Assembly (NCBI GenBank): GCA_965116355.1
Contig: OZ220679.1
Coordinates: forward strand, 1,922,001 to 1,986,000
Direction: 5' to 3'
Source of the DNA: UBA1127 sp965116355
GTDB lineage: Bacteria > Chloroflexota > Dehalococcoidia > Lucifugimonadales > UBA1127
DNA length: 64,000 nucleotides
Both the position numbers and the translations under genes were made by a program. The notes beneath the pieces were generated by a model. It was not told the origin of the DNA and ran no database searches. It saw nothing but the letters and a program-made list of their open reading frames with translations. Positions 57,161-64,000 of this stretch are shown in pieces (position 1 is the first letter of the stretch; each line of letters starts with the position of its first letter).

Positions 57161-57478
57161 ATGGCGGACTTTGAGGCGGTCCTGAAGGTGTCAGACCTGC
57201 CGCCGGGCGAGATCGTCAAGGTGGAGGTCGGGCTGACTCCCGTCATTGTCGGCAACGTGGGCGGAAGCTACTTCGCCGTCGGGAACACTTGCCCGCACGC
57301 GGAGTTGCCCATTGTGGAGGACCGGGCCGACCTGGAGGGCGAGGTCGTCGAGTGCGAGTACCACGGCAGCCAGTTCAACATCACCACGGGCGGTGTCGAG
57401 AACGGGCCGGCGGTGCTGCCGGTGCAGACGTTCGCGGTCAAGGTCGAGGGGGACGACATCCTCGTCGGCCCGGCGTAG
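57161..57478 (+). CDS. Rieske-type [2Fe-2S] ferredoxin
   Basis: A 105-residue soluble Rieske protein with ligands in NTCPHAELP (CxH) and CEYHGSQFN (CxxH). The rest is the small beta sandwich of the NirD/dioxygenase-ferredoxin family (FAVGNTC, then VLPVQTFAVKVEGDDILV). It could pass electrons to one of the Rieske oxygenases, all of which lack an adjacent electron carrier. TGGAGGGACGC precedes the ATG. It starts after a terminator and is followed 20 bases later by the acylphosphatase gene. Confidence 0.9.
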   Translation: MADFEAVLKVSDLPPGEIVKVEVGLTPVIVGNVGGSYFAVGNTCPHAELPIVEDRADLEGEVVECEYHGSQFNITTGGVENGPAVLPVQTFAVKVEGDDILVGPA

Positions 57479-57498
57479 GCCGCGGTGGCTGAGGACCT

Positions 57499-57795
57499 TT
57501 GAGTTCCCTCAGGGCGAACGGAGGCGCACGGCTCTACGTGTTGCTGTATGGACGGGTGCAGGGCGTGTACTTCCGGGCATTCATGCAGCGGCACGCGTCG
57601 GCGCTGGGGCTGGCGGGATGGGCTCGCAACATGCCCGACGGCGCGAGCGTGGAGGTCGTGGCCGAGGGTCCTCGGGCGGCGCTGGATGCGCTGATGACGC
57701 AGGTGCGCCGGGGGCCGCCCGGGTCGCGGGTGGACTCGGTCGAGGAAAGCTGGACGGCGGCCGAGGGGCTGGACGGGCCTTTCCAGATTCGGTAG
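57499..57795 (+). CDS. acyP: Acylphosphatase
   Basis: A 98-residue enzyme that hydrolyses acyl phosphates. The phosphate-binding loop is GRVQGVYFRAF with the catalytic Arg, and the second motif is GWARNMPDGASVEV with the catalytic Asn. The only start that includes the first strand is TTG at 57499, with GAGGA about five bases upstream. Its first codons (TTCCCTCAGGGCGAACGG) resemble the dispersed intergenic repeat, so the N-terminus may have been captured from a repeat; the true start could be a GTG a few codons later. It is 25 bases upstream of arsM. Confidence 0.85.
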   Translation: MSSLRANGGARLYVLLYGRVQGVYFRAFMQRHASALGLAGWARNMPDGASVEVVAEGPRAALDALMTQVRRGPPGSRVDSVEESWTAAEGLDGPFQIR

Positions 57796-57820
57796 CCCCT
57801 CGCCAGGAGCAGGAGGAACC

Positions 57821-58555
57821 ATGAAGTCACCAATCGAGCTGAAGGTTTTGGTGTCGCAGTCGTACGCGGACAAGTTGCGCGAGGCAATCGAAGGGGATGC
57901 CGACTGCTGCGGCGGGGACGCTGAGGCGCTGGCGGCGTACCCGGCTGAGGTGTTGGAGAAGCTGCCGGGGAGCGTCGTGACGTTCGGGTGCGGGAACCCT
58001 GTCGCGCTGGCAGGTATGCGGCCCGGCGAGACGGTGCTCGATCTGGGAAGCGGCGCGGGCCTCGACTGCTTCCTCGCGGCGGAGCAGGTGGGCGAGACCG
58101 GCGCGGTAATCGGCGTGGACTTCACGCAGGACATGCTCGACAAGGCGAATGAGAACGCACGCAAGCTCGGGCTCGGCAACGTGACGTTCAAGCACGGCGA
58201 CATCGAGGCGCTGCCGCTGGAGGACGCGACGGTGGACGTGGTCATGTCGAACTGCGTGATCAACCTGGCGCCGGACAAGGGCGCGGTCTTTCGCGAGGCC
58301 TTTCGCGTGCTGCGGCCGGGCGGGAGGCTTGTGGTGTCGGACATCGTGCTGACGCGGCCGGTGACCGAGGAGGAGATGGAGGACATGGCGCTCCTGAGCG
58401 GCTGCATCTCCGGCTCGTTGCCCGACGCCGAGTACGCGGACACGGTGCGCCGGGCCGGCTTTGCCGAGGTCACCGTTGAGGGCTCGCCGCCCGAGGCCGA
58501 CGGGTGGGACGGGGAGTTCTGGTACAGCGCGACCATCTCCGCGGTGAAGCGGTAG
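57821..58555 (+). CDS. arsM: Arsenite S-adenosylmethyltransferase
   Basis: A 244-residue SAM-dependent methyltransferase that would methylate arsenite to volatile or less toxic forms. The N-terminal DADCCGGD is typical of bacterial ArsM. The SAM motif is VLDLGSGAGLDCFLAA, and further family cysteines lie in TFGCGNP, SNCVINLAPDK and LSGCISG. It is slightly shorter than most ArsM proteins, ending after the catalytic core. GGAGCAGGAGGAACC precedes the ATG. The OsmC-like selenoprotein gene starts seven bases after its stop, so both are surely co-transcribed. No arsR or ars efflux gene is nearby. Confidence 0.88.
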   Translation: MKSPIELKVLVSQSYADKLREAIEGDADCCGGDAEALAAYPAEVLEKLPGSVVTFGCGNPVALAGMRPGETVLDLGSGAGLDCFLAAEQVGETGAVIGVDFTQDMLDKANENARKLGLGNVTFKHGDIEALPLEDATVDVVMSNCVINLAPDKGAVFREAFRVLRPGGRLVVSDIVLTRPVTEEEMEDMALLSGCISGSLPDAEYADTVRRAGFAEVTVEGSPPEADGWDGEFWYSATISAVKR

Positions 58556-58562
58556 GGAAGCG

Positions 58563-58961
58563 ATGACCACGGTAACCGTGCGGTCAACGGGGGTTGCGCA
58601 GTACGCAGTGGAGACGCCGTACGGTGGCTTCGCCGCGCATGAGGCGCCGCCGTCGGGCGACGGCGCGGCTCCGGACCCGCACAGCCTGTTGCTCTCGGCG
58701 CTGGGGACCTGAACGGCGGCAACGCTTCGGCTGTACGCCGAACGCAAGGGCTGGCCGCTGGGCGAGGTGACCGTCGAGGTTTCCATGGAGCACGACGCCA
58801 CCAAGGGGACGTCGTCGGGCGTCGTGCGGAAGCGCGTGCAGGTGACGGGAGACCTCGACGACGAGCAGCGGGAGCGGCTCCACCGCATCGGCGATCGGTG
58901 CCCGGTGCAGCGGATGCTGGAAGGCGGGCTGCAGGTGGAGTCGGCGCTGGATGCGCGGTAG
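58563..58961 (+). CDS. Predicted selenoprotein: OsmC-like peroxidase with Sec at the first catalytic site
   Basis: One frame runs from ATG 58563 to TAG 58961 (132 residues) with a single TGA at 58710-58712, codon 50. Reading it as selenocysteine gives LLLSALGTUTAATLRLYAERKGWPL, which matches the OsmC motif in which the first catalytic Cys stands at that exact position. The second Cys is present (GDRCPVQRML). The length is normal for a YhfA-type OsmC protein. A stem-loop at 58726-58742 lies at SECIS distance. It should reduce organic hydroperoxides. The gene begins seven bases after arsM. A nonsense mutation is the alternative but would have to fall precisely on the catalytic codon. Confidence 0.83.
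58726..58742 (+). promoter_or_regulatory. Candidate bacterial SECIS element of the OsmC-like gene
   Basis: TTCGGC (58726-58731) pairs with GCCGAA (58737-58742) around the loop TGTAC. The loop begins 20 bases after the TGA, within the bacterial SECIS range, and carries G at its second position. Confidence 0.6.
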
Positions 58962-59091
58962 GGGACGCTGACCCTGCCGCACCCTCTTTTTCCTTCAGGA
59001 TTTCCACGCTCTGGCCGCGCCATGTCCGTGAGCGCTCTTCCACCTGGCCCACGGGTTGATCCAACGTGCCAGCCCTCGTACTTGATCGCCC

Positions 59092-60030
59092 TCACGCCTC
59101 CACAAGCGGCATGCCGTGGTGCTCGCGGACTTCGTTGATCATCTGGAGGACGCGGTCGCGGTAGGGGGCGTACTGGAGCTCGAACTCGCCCATGAGCCGG
59201 CTGTTGTCGATGAGGTAGTTTGGGGAGTCTTCGAGGCCGCCGTCGCCGTCGAAGGAGATGTCGGCGTCGGGGATGTAGCCGCGGACGATGTCGGCGAGCT
59301 CGGCGAGGCTGACAGGGGTGCCGCCGGTGTTGTAGAGGGTGTGCTTGGGGGCCTCGGCGAGGGTGATGCGGGTGAAGGTCTCGGCGATGTCGTCGACGTG
59401 GAGGGGAATTTGCATGACGCCGCTCTGGGGGAAGGAGACTGGCAGGCCCTGGGCAGGGAGGGTGACCATGCGGACGTGGGCCATGGAGCCGCGCTCCTTG
59501 TCGTAGCCGGTGACCATGGGCGGGCGGATGCCGATGATGTTCATCCCGTAGACGCGGTTGAACTGGGCGGCCTGGAACTCGTTGTAGCGCTTGTTCATGG
59601 CGTAGATGTTGTTGCCGTAGGCGGGGTCGTTCTCGTTCAGCGCGCGGTCGCCGAAGTAGCGCTGCAGGCCGCTGACGGCGAAGGAGCTGGCGTAGACGAC
59701 GCGCTTGACGCCGCAGAGCCGAGCAGCCTCGAAGCAGTTGTCCATGCCGAGCAGGTCCAAGCGGAAGGAGAAGTGGGGCGTGTCCTCGCCGCCGCCGATC
59801 ATGTAGGCGAGGTTGATGATGCGGTCCGGCTGGGCGTCGATGACGGCCTTGACCACGTCCTCGAAGTTGGTGATATCGCCGGCGCGGACGGTGACCCTGT
59901 CGCCGAGGGCCGAGTAGTCGGCGGTGGCGGGGTTGATGTCGACGGCGACGACGCGCTCGCCGGCCTCGACGAGGCGGGGGACCGTGCGCCGTCCGATGAA
60001 GCCGGTGCCCCCGAACACGAGTGTGGTCAT
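59092..60030 (-). CDS. NAD-dependent epimerase/dehydratase (extended SDR)
   Basis: A 312-residue extended SDR with Rossmann motif FGGTGFIGRR near the N-terminus and a canonical catalytic YAMNK (YxxxK), unlike the relative at 18115. Other family motifs are VYASSFAVSGL and IGIRPPMVTGYDKE. It may act on a nucleotide sugar or, as with many paralogues in this type of genome, on a small alcohol or ketone. ATG 60030 with GGAGA eight bases upstream places the Rossmann strand first; a longer in-frame start is less likely. Confidence 0.87.
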   Translation of the reverse strand: MTTLVFGGTGFIGRRTVPRLVEAGERVVAVDINPATADYSALGDRVTVRAGDITNFEDVVKAVIDAQPDRIINLAYMIGGGEDTPHFSFRLDLLGMDNCFEAARLCGVKRVVYASSFAVSGLQRYFGDRALNENDPAYGNNIYAMNKRYNEFQAAQFNRVYGMNIIGIRPPMVTGYDKERGSMAHVRMVTLPAQGLPVSFPQSGVMQIPLHVDDIAETFTRITLAEAPKHTLYNTGGTPVSLAELADIVRGYIPDADISFDGDGGLEDSPNYLIDNSRLMGEFELQYAPYRDRVLQMINEVREHHGMPLVEA

Positions 60031-60108
60031 GGTACGTTCTCCACTAGCGCAATATGCCACGCGGACGCCCTGCCCCTGGGAATGAGTGCCTTGAGATCAG
60101 TCCTGCCT

Positions 60109-60819
60109 CTACGATGCCAGCAGCTTGGCGAGGTCTTCGCGGGTGGTGCGGCCGGCAACGGCCAGCTCGCGGATTCTTGCGGCGCGTTCCTCACGGAGGG
60201 CTTCGGATGCCGACAGGCCGACGGCCTCGTTCTCCCATACGAACTTGCCAGCCGCGCGGTCCCAGTGGCACTGCAGCCGTCCTCGCGGTGAGCCGCGGGT
60301 GACGCCCTCGACCTGCCAGATGCTGGATACCCAGCGCACAGGATTCTCGGGCCAGCCGCGGACACCGAGGAAGACGAGGCAACCGATGCGCTCGAGCTGG
60401 GCGTCCGGGATGGGGCCGTGGGAGCTCAGCTCGTAGAAGGCTTCCTCGGGAGTGTCGGCGTGGAGGGTGCCCGCGATGGAGAAGCCTCGCTCGGCGGTTT
60501 CGAAGACCTGCACGACCTGCTCGCCGCGGAGGTAGGAAGGGGTGTGGTCACTGAACTCAGACACGACGAGGTAGCCGCCGTCGGGCGACGCGGCGAGGGC
60601 GTCCATCTGTGCCTTCTGCCCTGTGAGGTCATGGCGGGGGACACTGCTCGGCAGGAAGTCGAGGATGGCCTCCGTTGTGGTGCTCTTGCCGGCCTGCCGA
60701 GGGCCGGCCGCGACAATGAACGACGCTCGGTCGTCCATCGCGCTCCACAGCACGGAGGCCATCTCCGCGCTCATGCTCCCGTTCCGGACAAGCTCCAGGA
60801 CGGTCAGATCACCCGGCAT
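60109..60819 (-). CDS. Orphan secretion/pilus-type ATPase domain protein (GspE/PilT-like)
   Basis: A 236-residue protein with a Walker A motif GPRQAGKST near residue 39, a Walker B-like strand GGYLVVSEFSD and AGTLHADTPEEAFYEL, which corresponds to the His-box of type II/IV secretion ATPases. It is much shorter than PilT or GspE: the N-terminal domain is missing, and the C-terminus is a short helical tail (ARIRELAVAGRTTREDLAKLL). No pilus or secretion genes are near. It might be a regulatory or degenerate relative. It lies 21 bases downstream of the alcohol dehydrogenase gene on the same strand. Confidence 0.7.
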   Translation of the reverse strand: MPGDLTVLELVRNGSMSAEMASVLWSAMDDRASFIVAAGPRQAGKSTTTEAILDFLPSSVPRHDLTGQKAQMDALAASPDGGYLVVSEFSDHTPSYLRGEQVVQVFETAERGFSIAGTLHADTPEEAFYELSSHGPIPDAQLERIGCLVFLGVRGWPENPVRWVSSIWQVEGVTRGSPRGRLQCHWDRAAGKFVWENEAVGLSASEALREERAARIRELAVAGRTTREDLAKLLAS

Positions 60820-60840
60820 GACGCCGACTCCTCCGTCTGC

Positions 60841-61938
60841 TTAGTTGAAGTCCGTGATGACGCCGCGGCCGGGCACGCCCTTCTCCAGGTCCGCGTACGC
60901 TTCCATGATGTTGTCGAGGGAGTAGTGCTTGCCCTCCAGTGAGTCCAGGTCGAGCTTGCCGTTGAGGTAGAGGTCGACCATGGTGTCGAAGTCGACGCGA
61001 GGGCGGGCGGAGCCGTAGTAGCTGCCCTTGAGCGACTTCTGGTTGCGCACCAGGTCAATGCCGGGGATGACCGGGTCGTCGCCGATGGGGGCGAGCCCCA
61101 GGATGGTGGCGGTGCCGCCGCGGCTGATGGAGTGGTAAGCAGTCTCGATGGTCTCGGAGGAGCCGAAGGCCTCGAAGGCGTAGTCGACGCCGGCCCCGTC
61201 CGTGAGCTCCTTGATCCGGGCGACGGGGTCGCCGTGGGTCGGGTTGACGAAGTGCGTCGCGCCGAAGCGGCCGGCGAACTCGAGGCGGCCGTCGTCGATG
61301 TCGACGGCGATGATCTTTGTGGCGCCGTTGAGGCGCGCGCCCTGGAGCGCGTTGAGGCCGACGCCTCCGCAGCCGACGACGGCGACGGTGCTGCCGGGGT
61401 GAACGCCGGCGTTGAAGATGGCGCCGCCGACGCCCGTGGTCACACAGCAACCGATGTAGGCGGCCTGCGGGAAGGGGAAGTTGTCAGGCACCTTGACGCA
61501 GCCGCTTTCCGGCACGACGGCCTCCTGCGCAAAGCAGGCAACCTTGCCCATGTGGTTGATGCGGGTGTCGCCCTGGTGCAGGCGGGTGGTGCCGTCGAAC
61601 ATGGTGGCCCCGGTGGCGGCGTGGGCCGCGCACAGGTTGGCGCGGTTGGTAAGACAGAACTTGCAGCGGCCGCAGTTGGGCACAAAGGAGAGGATGACGC
61701 GGTCGCCGACGTTGAGCGTCGTGACGCCCTCGCCCAGCTCGATGACGGTGCCGGAGCCCTCGTGGCCGAGGACGGCGGGGGTGGCGATGGAGCCTTCCTT
61801 CTTCATGTAATGGTGGTCGCTGCGGCAGATGCCGGCCGCGCCGATCTTGACCCGGACCTCGCCCGCCTTGGGCGGGTCCAGCTCCACTTCCTCGATGGAG
61901 AGGGGCTGCCCGAGCTCCCAAAGAACTGCCGCCTTCAT
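60841..61938 (-). CDS. Zinc-dependent alcohol dehydrogenase (MDR family)
   Basis: A 365-residue medium-chain dehydrogenase. Catalytic zinc ligands are in GICRSDHHY and GHEGSG; the structural zinc loop has four cysteines (NCGRCKFCLTNRANLC). The NAD-binding motif is VVGCGGVGLNAL. It resembles class III-like or aryl-alcohol dehydrogenases and would oxidise an alcohol or aldehyde adduct. ATG 61938 follows GAAGGAGTCGAAGC and matches the family start MKAAVL; the longer open frame is rejected. The divergent DUF427 gene begins 158 bases away. Confidence 0.92.
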   Translation of the reverse strand: MKAAVLWELGQPLSIEEVELDPPKAGEVRVKIGAAGICRSDHHYMKKEGSIATPAVLGHEGSGTVIELGEGVTTLNVGDRVILSFVPNCGRCKFCLTNRANLCAAHAATGATMFDGTTRLHQGDTRINHMGKVACFAQEAVVPESGCVKVPDNFPFPQAAYIGCCVTTGVGGAIFNAGVHPGSTVAVVGCGGVGLNALQGARLNGATKIIAVDIDDGRLEFAGRFGATHFVNPTHGDPVARIKELTDGAGVDYAFEAFGSSETIETAYHSISRGGTATILGLAPIGDDPVIPGIDLVRNQKSLKGSYYGSARPRVDFDTMVDLYLNGKLDLDSLEGKHYSLDNIMEAYADLEKGVPGRGVITDFN

Positions 61939-62095
61939 GCTTCGACTCCTTCGCACAAGTTGAGTGCACCGGGAACGATACGTGCGGCAAGCTTGCCCCA
62001 AGCTCAAAGCTGCGTCAAGGGGTGAAGCGCAGCCGTACCTTGCCCCCGGTATGGGGGTGTGTCACAATCCGGCAAACCTTTCCCGGAGGCATGTC

Positions 62096-62896
62096 ATGAC
62101 GACTCTGGCATCGAAGGAAGATCTGATAGGCCGACGCGACCCGAACCACACCGTGACGGTGGAGCCGTGCGCCAAGTGGGTACGGGTCATGCACAACGGC
62201 GAGTTCATCGCGAACAGCCGCCGCGCGCTGCTTTTGTTCGAGACGCGGAACGTGCCCGCCTACTACTTCCCGCGCGAGGATGTTCGGATGGACCTGATGT
62301 CGCCGACGGAGCTCGTGACCCAGTGCCCGTACAAGGGCAATGCGGAGTACTACTCGCTGAGCGTGGGCGACTCGACGGTCGAGAACGTGGTCTGGGCGTA
62401 CACGTCTCCCTTCGAGGACACGTGCCCGGACATCTCGGACTACGTTGCCTTCTACTGGGGCAAGGTGGACCACTGGTTTGAGGAGGACGAGGAGGTCTTC
62501 GTCCACGCGCGCGACCCGCACAAGCGCGTCGACTGCCTGCCGAGCACGCGGCACGTGCGCATCGAGCAAGGCGGCGTGACCCTGGCAGAGAGCACGCGTC
62601 CGACACTGTTGTTTGAGACGGGTCTGCCCGTGCGGTACTACCTGCCCGTGACGGACGTGCGCGTCGACCTGCTGGCCAAGAGCGAGAGGACGTCGCGGTG
62701 CCCGTACAAGGGCACGGCGAACTACTACTCGGTGCAGGGCGTCGAGGACGGCGAGGACCTGGCGTGGTACTACCAGATCCCGACGTCCGAGTCCGTGAAG
62801 ATCGCCAACCTCGTGTGCTTCTTCAACGAGCGCGTCGACGTGTACGTGGACGGCGAACTGCAGGAGCGCCCGACGACACGGTGGTCTCGGCGGTAG
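62096..62896 (+). CDS. Tandem DUF427 domain protein
   Basis: A 266-residue cytoplasmic protein with two DUF427 domains in series. The first (about 20-130) has RRALLLFETRNVPAYYFPREDV and CPYKGNAEYYSL; the second (about 150-255) has RPTLLFETGLPVRYYLPVTDV and CPYKGTANYYSV. Both keep the CPYKG motif. Single DUF427 proteins are common in Actinobacteria and Proteobacteria and their function is unknown. The doubled form suggests an internal duplication that makes a pseudo-dimer. CCCGGAGGCATGTC precedes ATG 62096; a second ATG five bases upstream is out of frame. Confidence 0.88.
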   Translation: MTTLASKEDLIGRRDPNHTVTVEPCAKWVRVMHNGEFIANSRRALLLFETRNVPAYYFPREDVRMDLMSPTELVTQCPYKGNAEYYSLSVGDSTVENVVWAYTSPFEDTCPDISDYVAFYWGKVDHWFEEDEEVFVHARDPHKRVDCLPSTRHVRIEQGGVTLAESTRPTLLFETGLPVRYYLPVTDVRVDLLAKSERTSRCPYKGTANYYSVQGVEDGEDLAWYYQIPTSESVKIANLVCFFNERVDVYVDGELQERPTTRWSRR

Positions 62897-62897
62897 C

Positions 62898-63620
62898 TCA
62901 CTCTCGCAGCGCCGACAGTTCCTCAGCCGTCAGCGGCGCCGCCTCGCCGGGCGCGAGGGCGCCAAGCCGGAGCGTGTGGATGCGCACGCGCTCGAGTGCC
63001 GATGGCGGTTTGCCCAACGACGCCAGCATCCTGCGGACCTGCCGCTTGCGGCCCTCGGCGAGGGTGACGGCGTAGCTGATGCCCTGGCGGCCCTGCAGCC
63101 GTGCGACGCGTGCAGGGGCCGTGCGCTGGCCGTCGAGGATGATGCCCTCCGCCAAGGCGTGAACATCTGCTTCCGACAACGACGCCTTCAAGCTAACGTG
63201 GTACTCCTTCTCATAGCCGTAGCGTGGGTGCATGAGCCGGTAAGCGAGGTCGCCGTCGTTGGTCATGAGGACGAGGCCCTTCGAGTCCATGTCGAGGCGG
63301 CCGACGGGGAAAAGGCGCAGGCCGCGGTACTGGGCCGAAAGGAGGTCGGTGACGGTGGGGCGGCCGTGAGCGTCGATCACGGCGGAGAGTACGCCGGCGG
63401 GCTTGTTCAGCTTGACGTAAACGTGCGGCTCCGGGGCGGCGACCCGTCGGCCGTCGGCCTCGATGACATCGGCTGCCGGATCGACGTCGCGGGTGGACTG
63501 CGTCACTGTCTCGCCGTTGACCGTCACGTGGCCGTCGGCGATGAGCCGGAAGCAGGCGCGCCTTGGGCCGAGACCCGCCGCCGTGAGGGCCTTGAGCAAT
63601 GTCGTCACGTGGCCGCGCAT
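62898..63620 (-). CDS. Pseudouridine synthase, RsuA/RluB family
   Basis: A 240-residue RNA-modifying enzyme with an N-terminal S4 RNA-binding domain (LLKALTAAGLGPRRACFRLIADGHVTVNG region) and the catalytic motif GRLDMDSKGLVLMTNDG containing the nucleophilic Asp. VKLNKPAGVLS and EGRKRQVRRML are further family motifs. It should make a pseudouridine in rRNA (RluB or RsuA type); which site cannot be told. The ATG at 63620 is one base from the upstream stop, so it is coupled to the SDR gene. A GTG five codons later is an alternative start. Confidence 0.9.
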   Translation of the reverse strand: MRGHVTTLLKALTAAGLGPRRACFRLIADGHVTVNGETVTQSTRDVDPAADVIEADGRRVAAPEPHVYVKLNKPAGVLSAVIDAHGRPTVTDLLSAQYRGLRLFPVGRLDMDSKGLVLMTNDGDLAYRLMHPRYGYEKEYHVSLKASLSEADVHALAEGIILDGQRTAPARVARLQGRQGISYAVTLAEGRKRQVRRMLASLGKPPSALERVRIHTLRLGALAPGEAAPLTAEELSALRE

Positions 63621-63621
63621 C

Positions 63622-64000
63622 CTAGTCCGGCGACGCCCATGCCTCGAAGCCGCCGTAGCCGTTCTCTTCGTTCCACTTCAGCGCATCGACAGCCTCACCC
63701 GTGAACGTGGAGGCGTCCTGCTGCGCAAGCCACACAGCGGCGGGCGCCGTGTGGTCGGGCCGGACGGGGTTTCGCACGCGTATGCGCCCCATCTCTGCCT
63801 GCAGGCGCGTCTGCTCCTCGTAGCCGGTGCTGCGGGTGCCGCCGGGGATGAGAGAGTTCACGGCGATGTTGTACTCGGCGAGCTCCGCGGAGAGCGACTG
63901 CGTGAAGTTGTGCAGCGCCGCCTTCACCGCGCCGTAGGGCTGGTTGCCCGGCCTGCCAACGATGCCGGAGCCCGAGTAGACGTTGATGATGCTGCCGCTC
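63622..64000 (-). CDS. Short-chain dehydrogenase/reductase, C-terminal part (cut by the window edge)
   Basis: The frame is open from the right edge of the window to a TAG at 63622-63624. The visible 125 residues hold the catalytic Ser and Tyr-Lys part of an SDR: SIINVYSGSGIVGRPGNQPYGAVKAAL with YGAVK as YxxxK, then the family end NSLIPGGTRSTGYEE and a C-terminal AVWLAQQDASTFTGEAVDA. The cofactor-binding N-terminus lies outside the window. It is followed one base later by the pseudouridine synthase gene. Confidence 0.9.
   Translation of the reverse strand, partial: SGSIINVYSGSGIVGRPGNQPYGAVKAALHNFTQSLSAELAEYNIAVNSLIPGGTRSTGYEEQTRLQAEMGRIRVRNPVRPDHTAPAAVWLAQQDASTFTGEAVDALKWNEENGYGGFEAWASPD

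Overview
The window is about 65% G+C, densely coded, and has no rRNA or tRNA genes, CRISPR array or recognisable insertion sequence. Its gene content suggests a free-living aerobic bacterium of the Chloroflexota, probably Dehalococcoidia and close to the SAR202 clade. The main reason is the number of paralogous oxygenases: five Rieske oxygenases of the phthalate/LigXa type, one two-subunit ring-hydroxylating dioxygenase, a flavin HpaB-type hydroxylase and an extradiol dioxygenase, with several amidohydrolase-2 proteins and dehydrogenases. SAR202 genomes are known for such paralogue expansion. The taxonomic call is inference and no marker gene was compared.

Layout. 1-7.4 kb holds housekeeping genes: rsmD-coaD-coiled-coil protein, a DAHP synthase behind a complete-looking aromatic-amino-acid attenuator (2179-2350), polA and nudC. 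7.4-15 kb is a first catabolic block: three Rieske oxygenases and a ThDP enzyme on the minus strand, divergent from an HpaB-family hydroxylase. 15-21 kb is mixed: family-5 uracil-DNA glycosylase, a lone AsnC ligand-binding domain, an FmdB zinc ribbon, an amidohydrolase, an epimerase, a BtuF-like protein and a LiaF-like protein. 21-33.3 kb is one long plus-strand run: dioxygenase alpha and beta subunits with two small unknown proteins, a complete Dpp/Opp-type ABC importer with an aldo/keto reductase inserted, two haem-oxygenase-fold proteins and a PEP-mutase-superfamily lyase. 33.3-38 kb carries single metabolic genes and an aquaporin.

38.1-45.8 kb is a minus-strand aromatic-degradation cluster in which nearly every step is doubled (two SDRs, two amidohydrolases, two Rieske oxygenases) and which ends in an extradiol dioxygenase. 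Then come ccdA, an MFS exporter and an aminotransferase. 49.7-51.8 kb is an A+T-richer island with a compact three-gene cassette of unknown function. 51.8-55.2 kb holds an amidohydrolase, an ABM-domain protein, a DedA-like membrane protein and a very acidic lipoprotein.

55.3-59 kb has two genes that look broken by an in-frame TGA but read well as selenoproteins: an AhpD/peroxidase-related protein with CxxU, and an OsmC-like peroxidase with Sec at the first catalytic position. Each has a stem-loop at bacterial SECIS distance. They flank a substrate-binding protein, a Rieske ferredoxin, an acylphosphatase and an arsenite methyltransferase. The window ends with an epimerase, an orphan secretion-type ATPase, an alcohol dehydrogenase, a double-DUF427 protein, a pseudouridine synthase and a truncated SDR.

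The observations most worth follow-up are the two selenoprotein genes, the ribosome-mediated attenuator before the DAHP synthase, the three-gene island cassette, and the pair of haem-oxygenase-fold proteins downstream of the importer.
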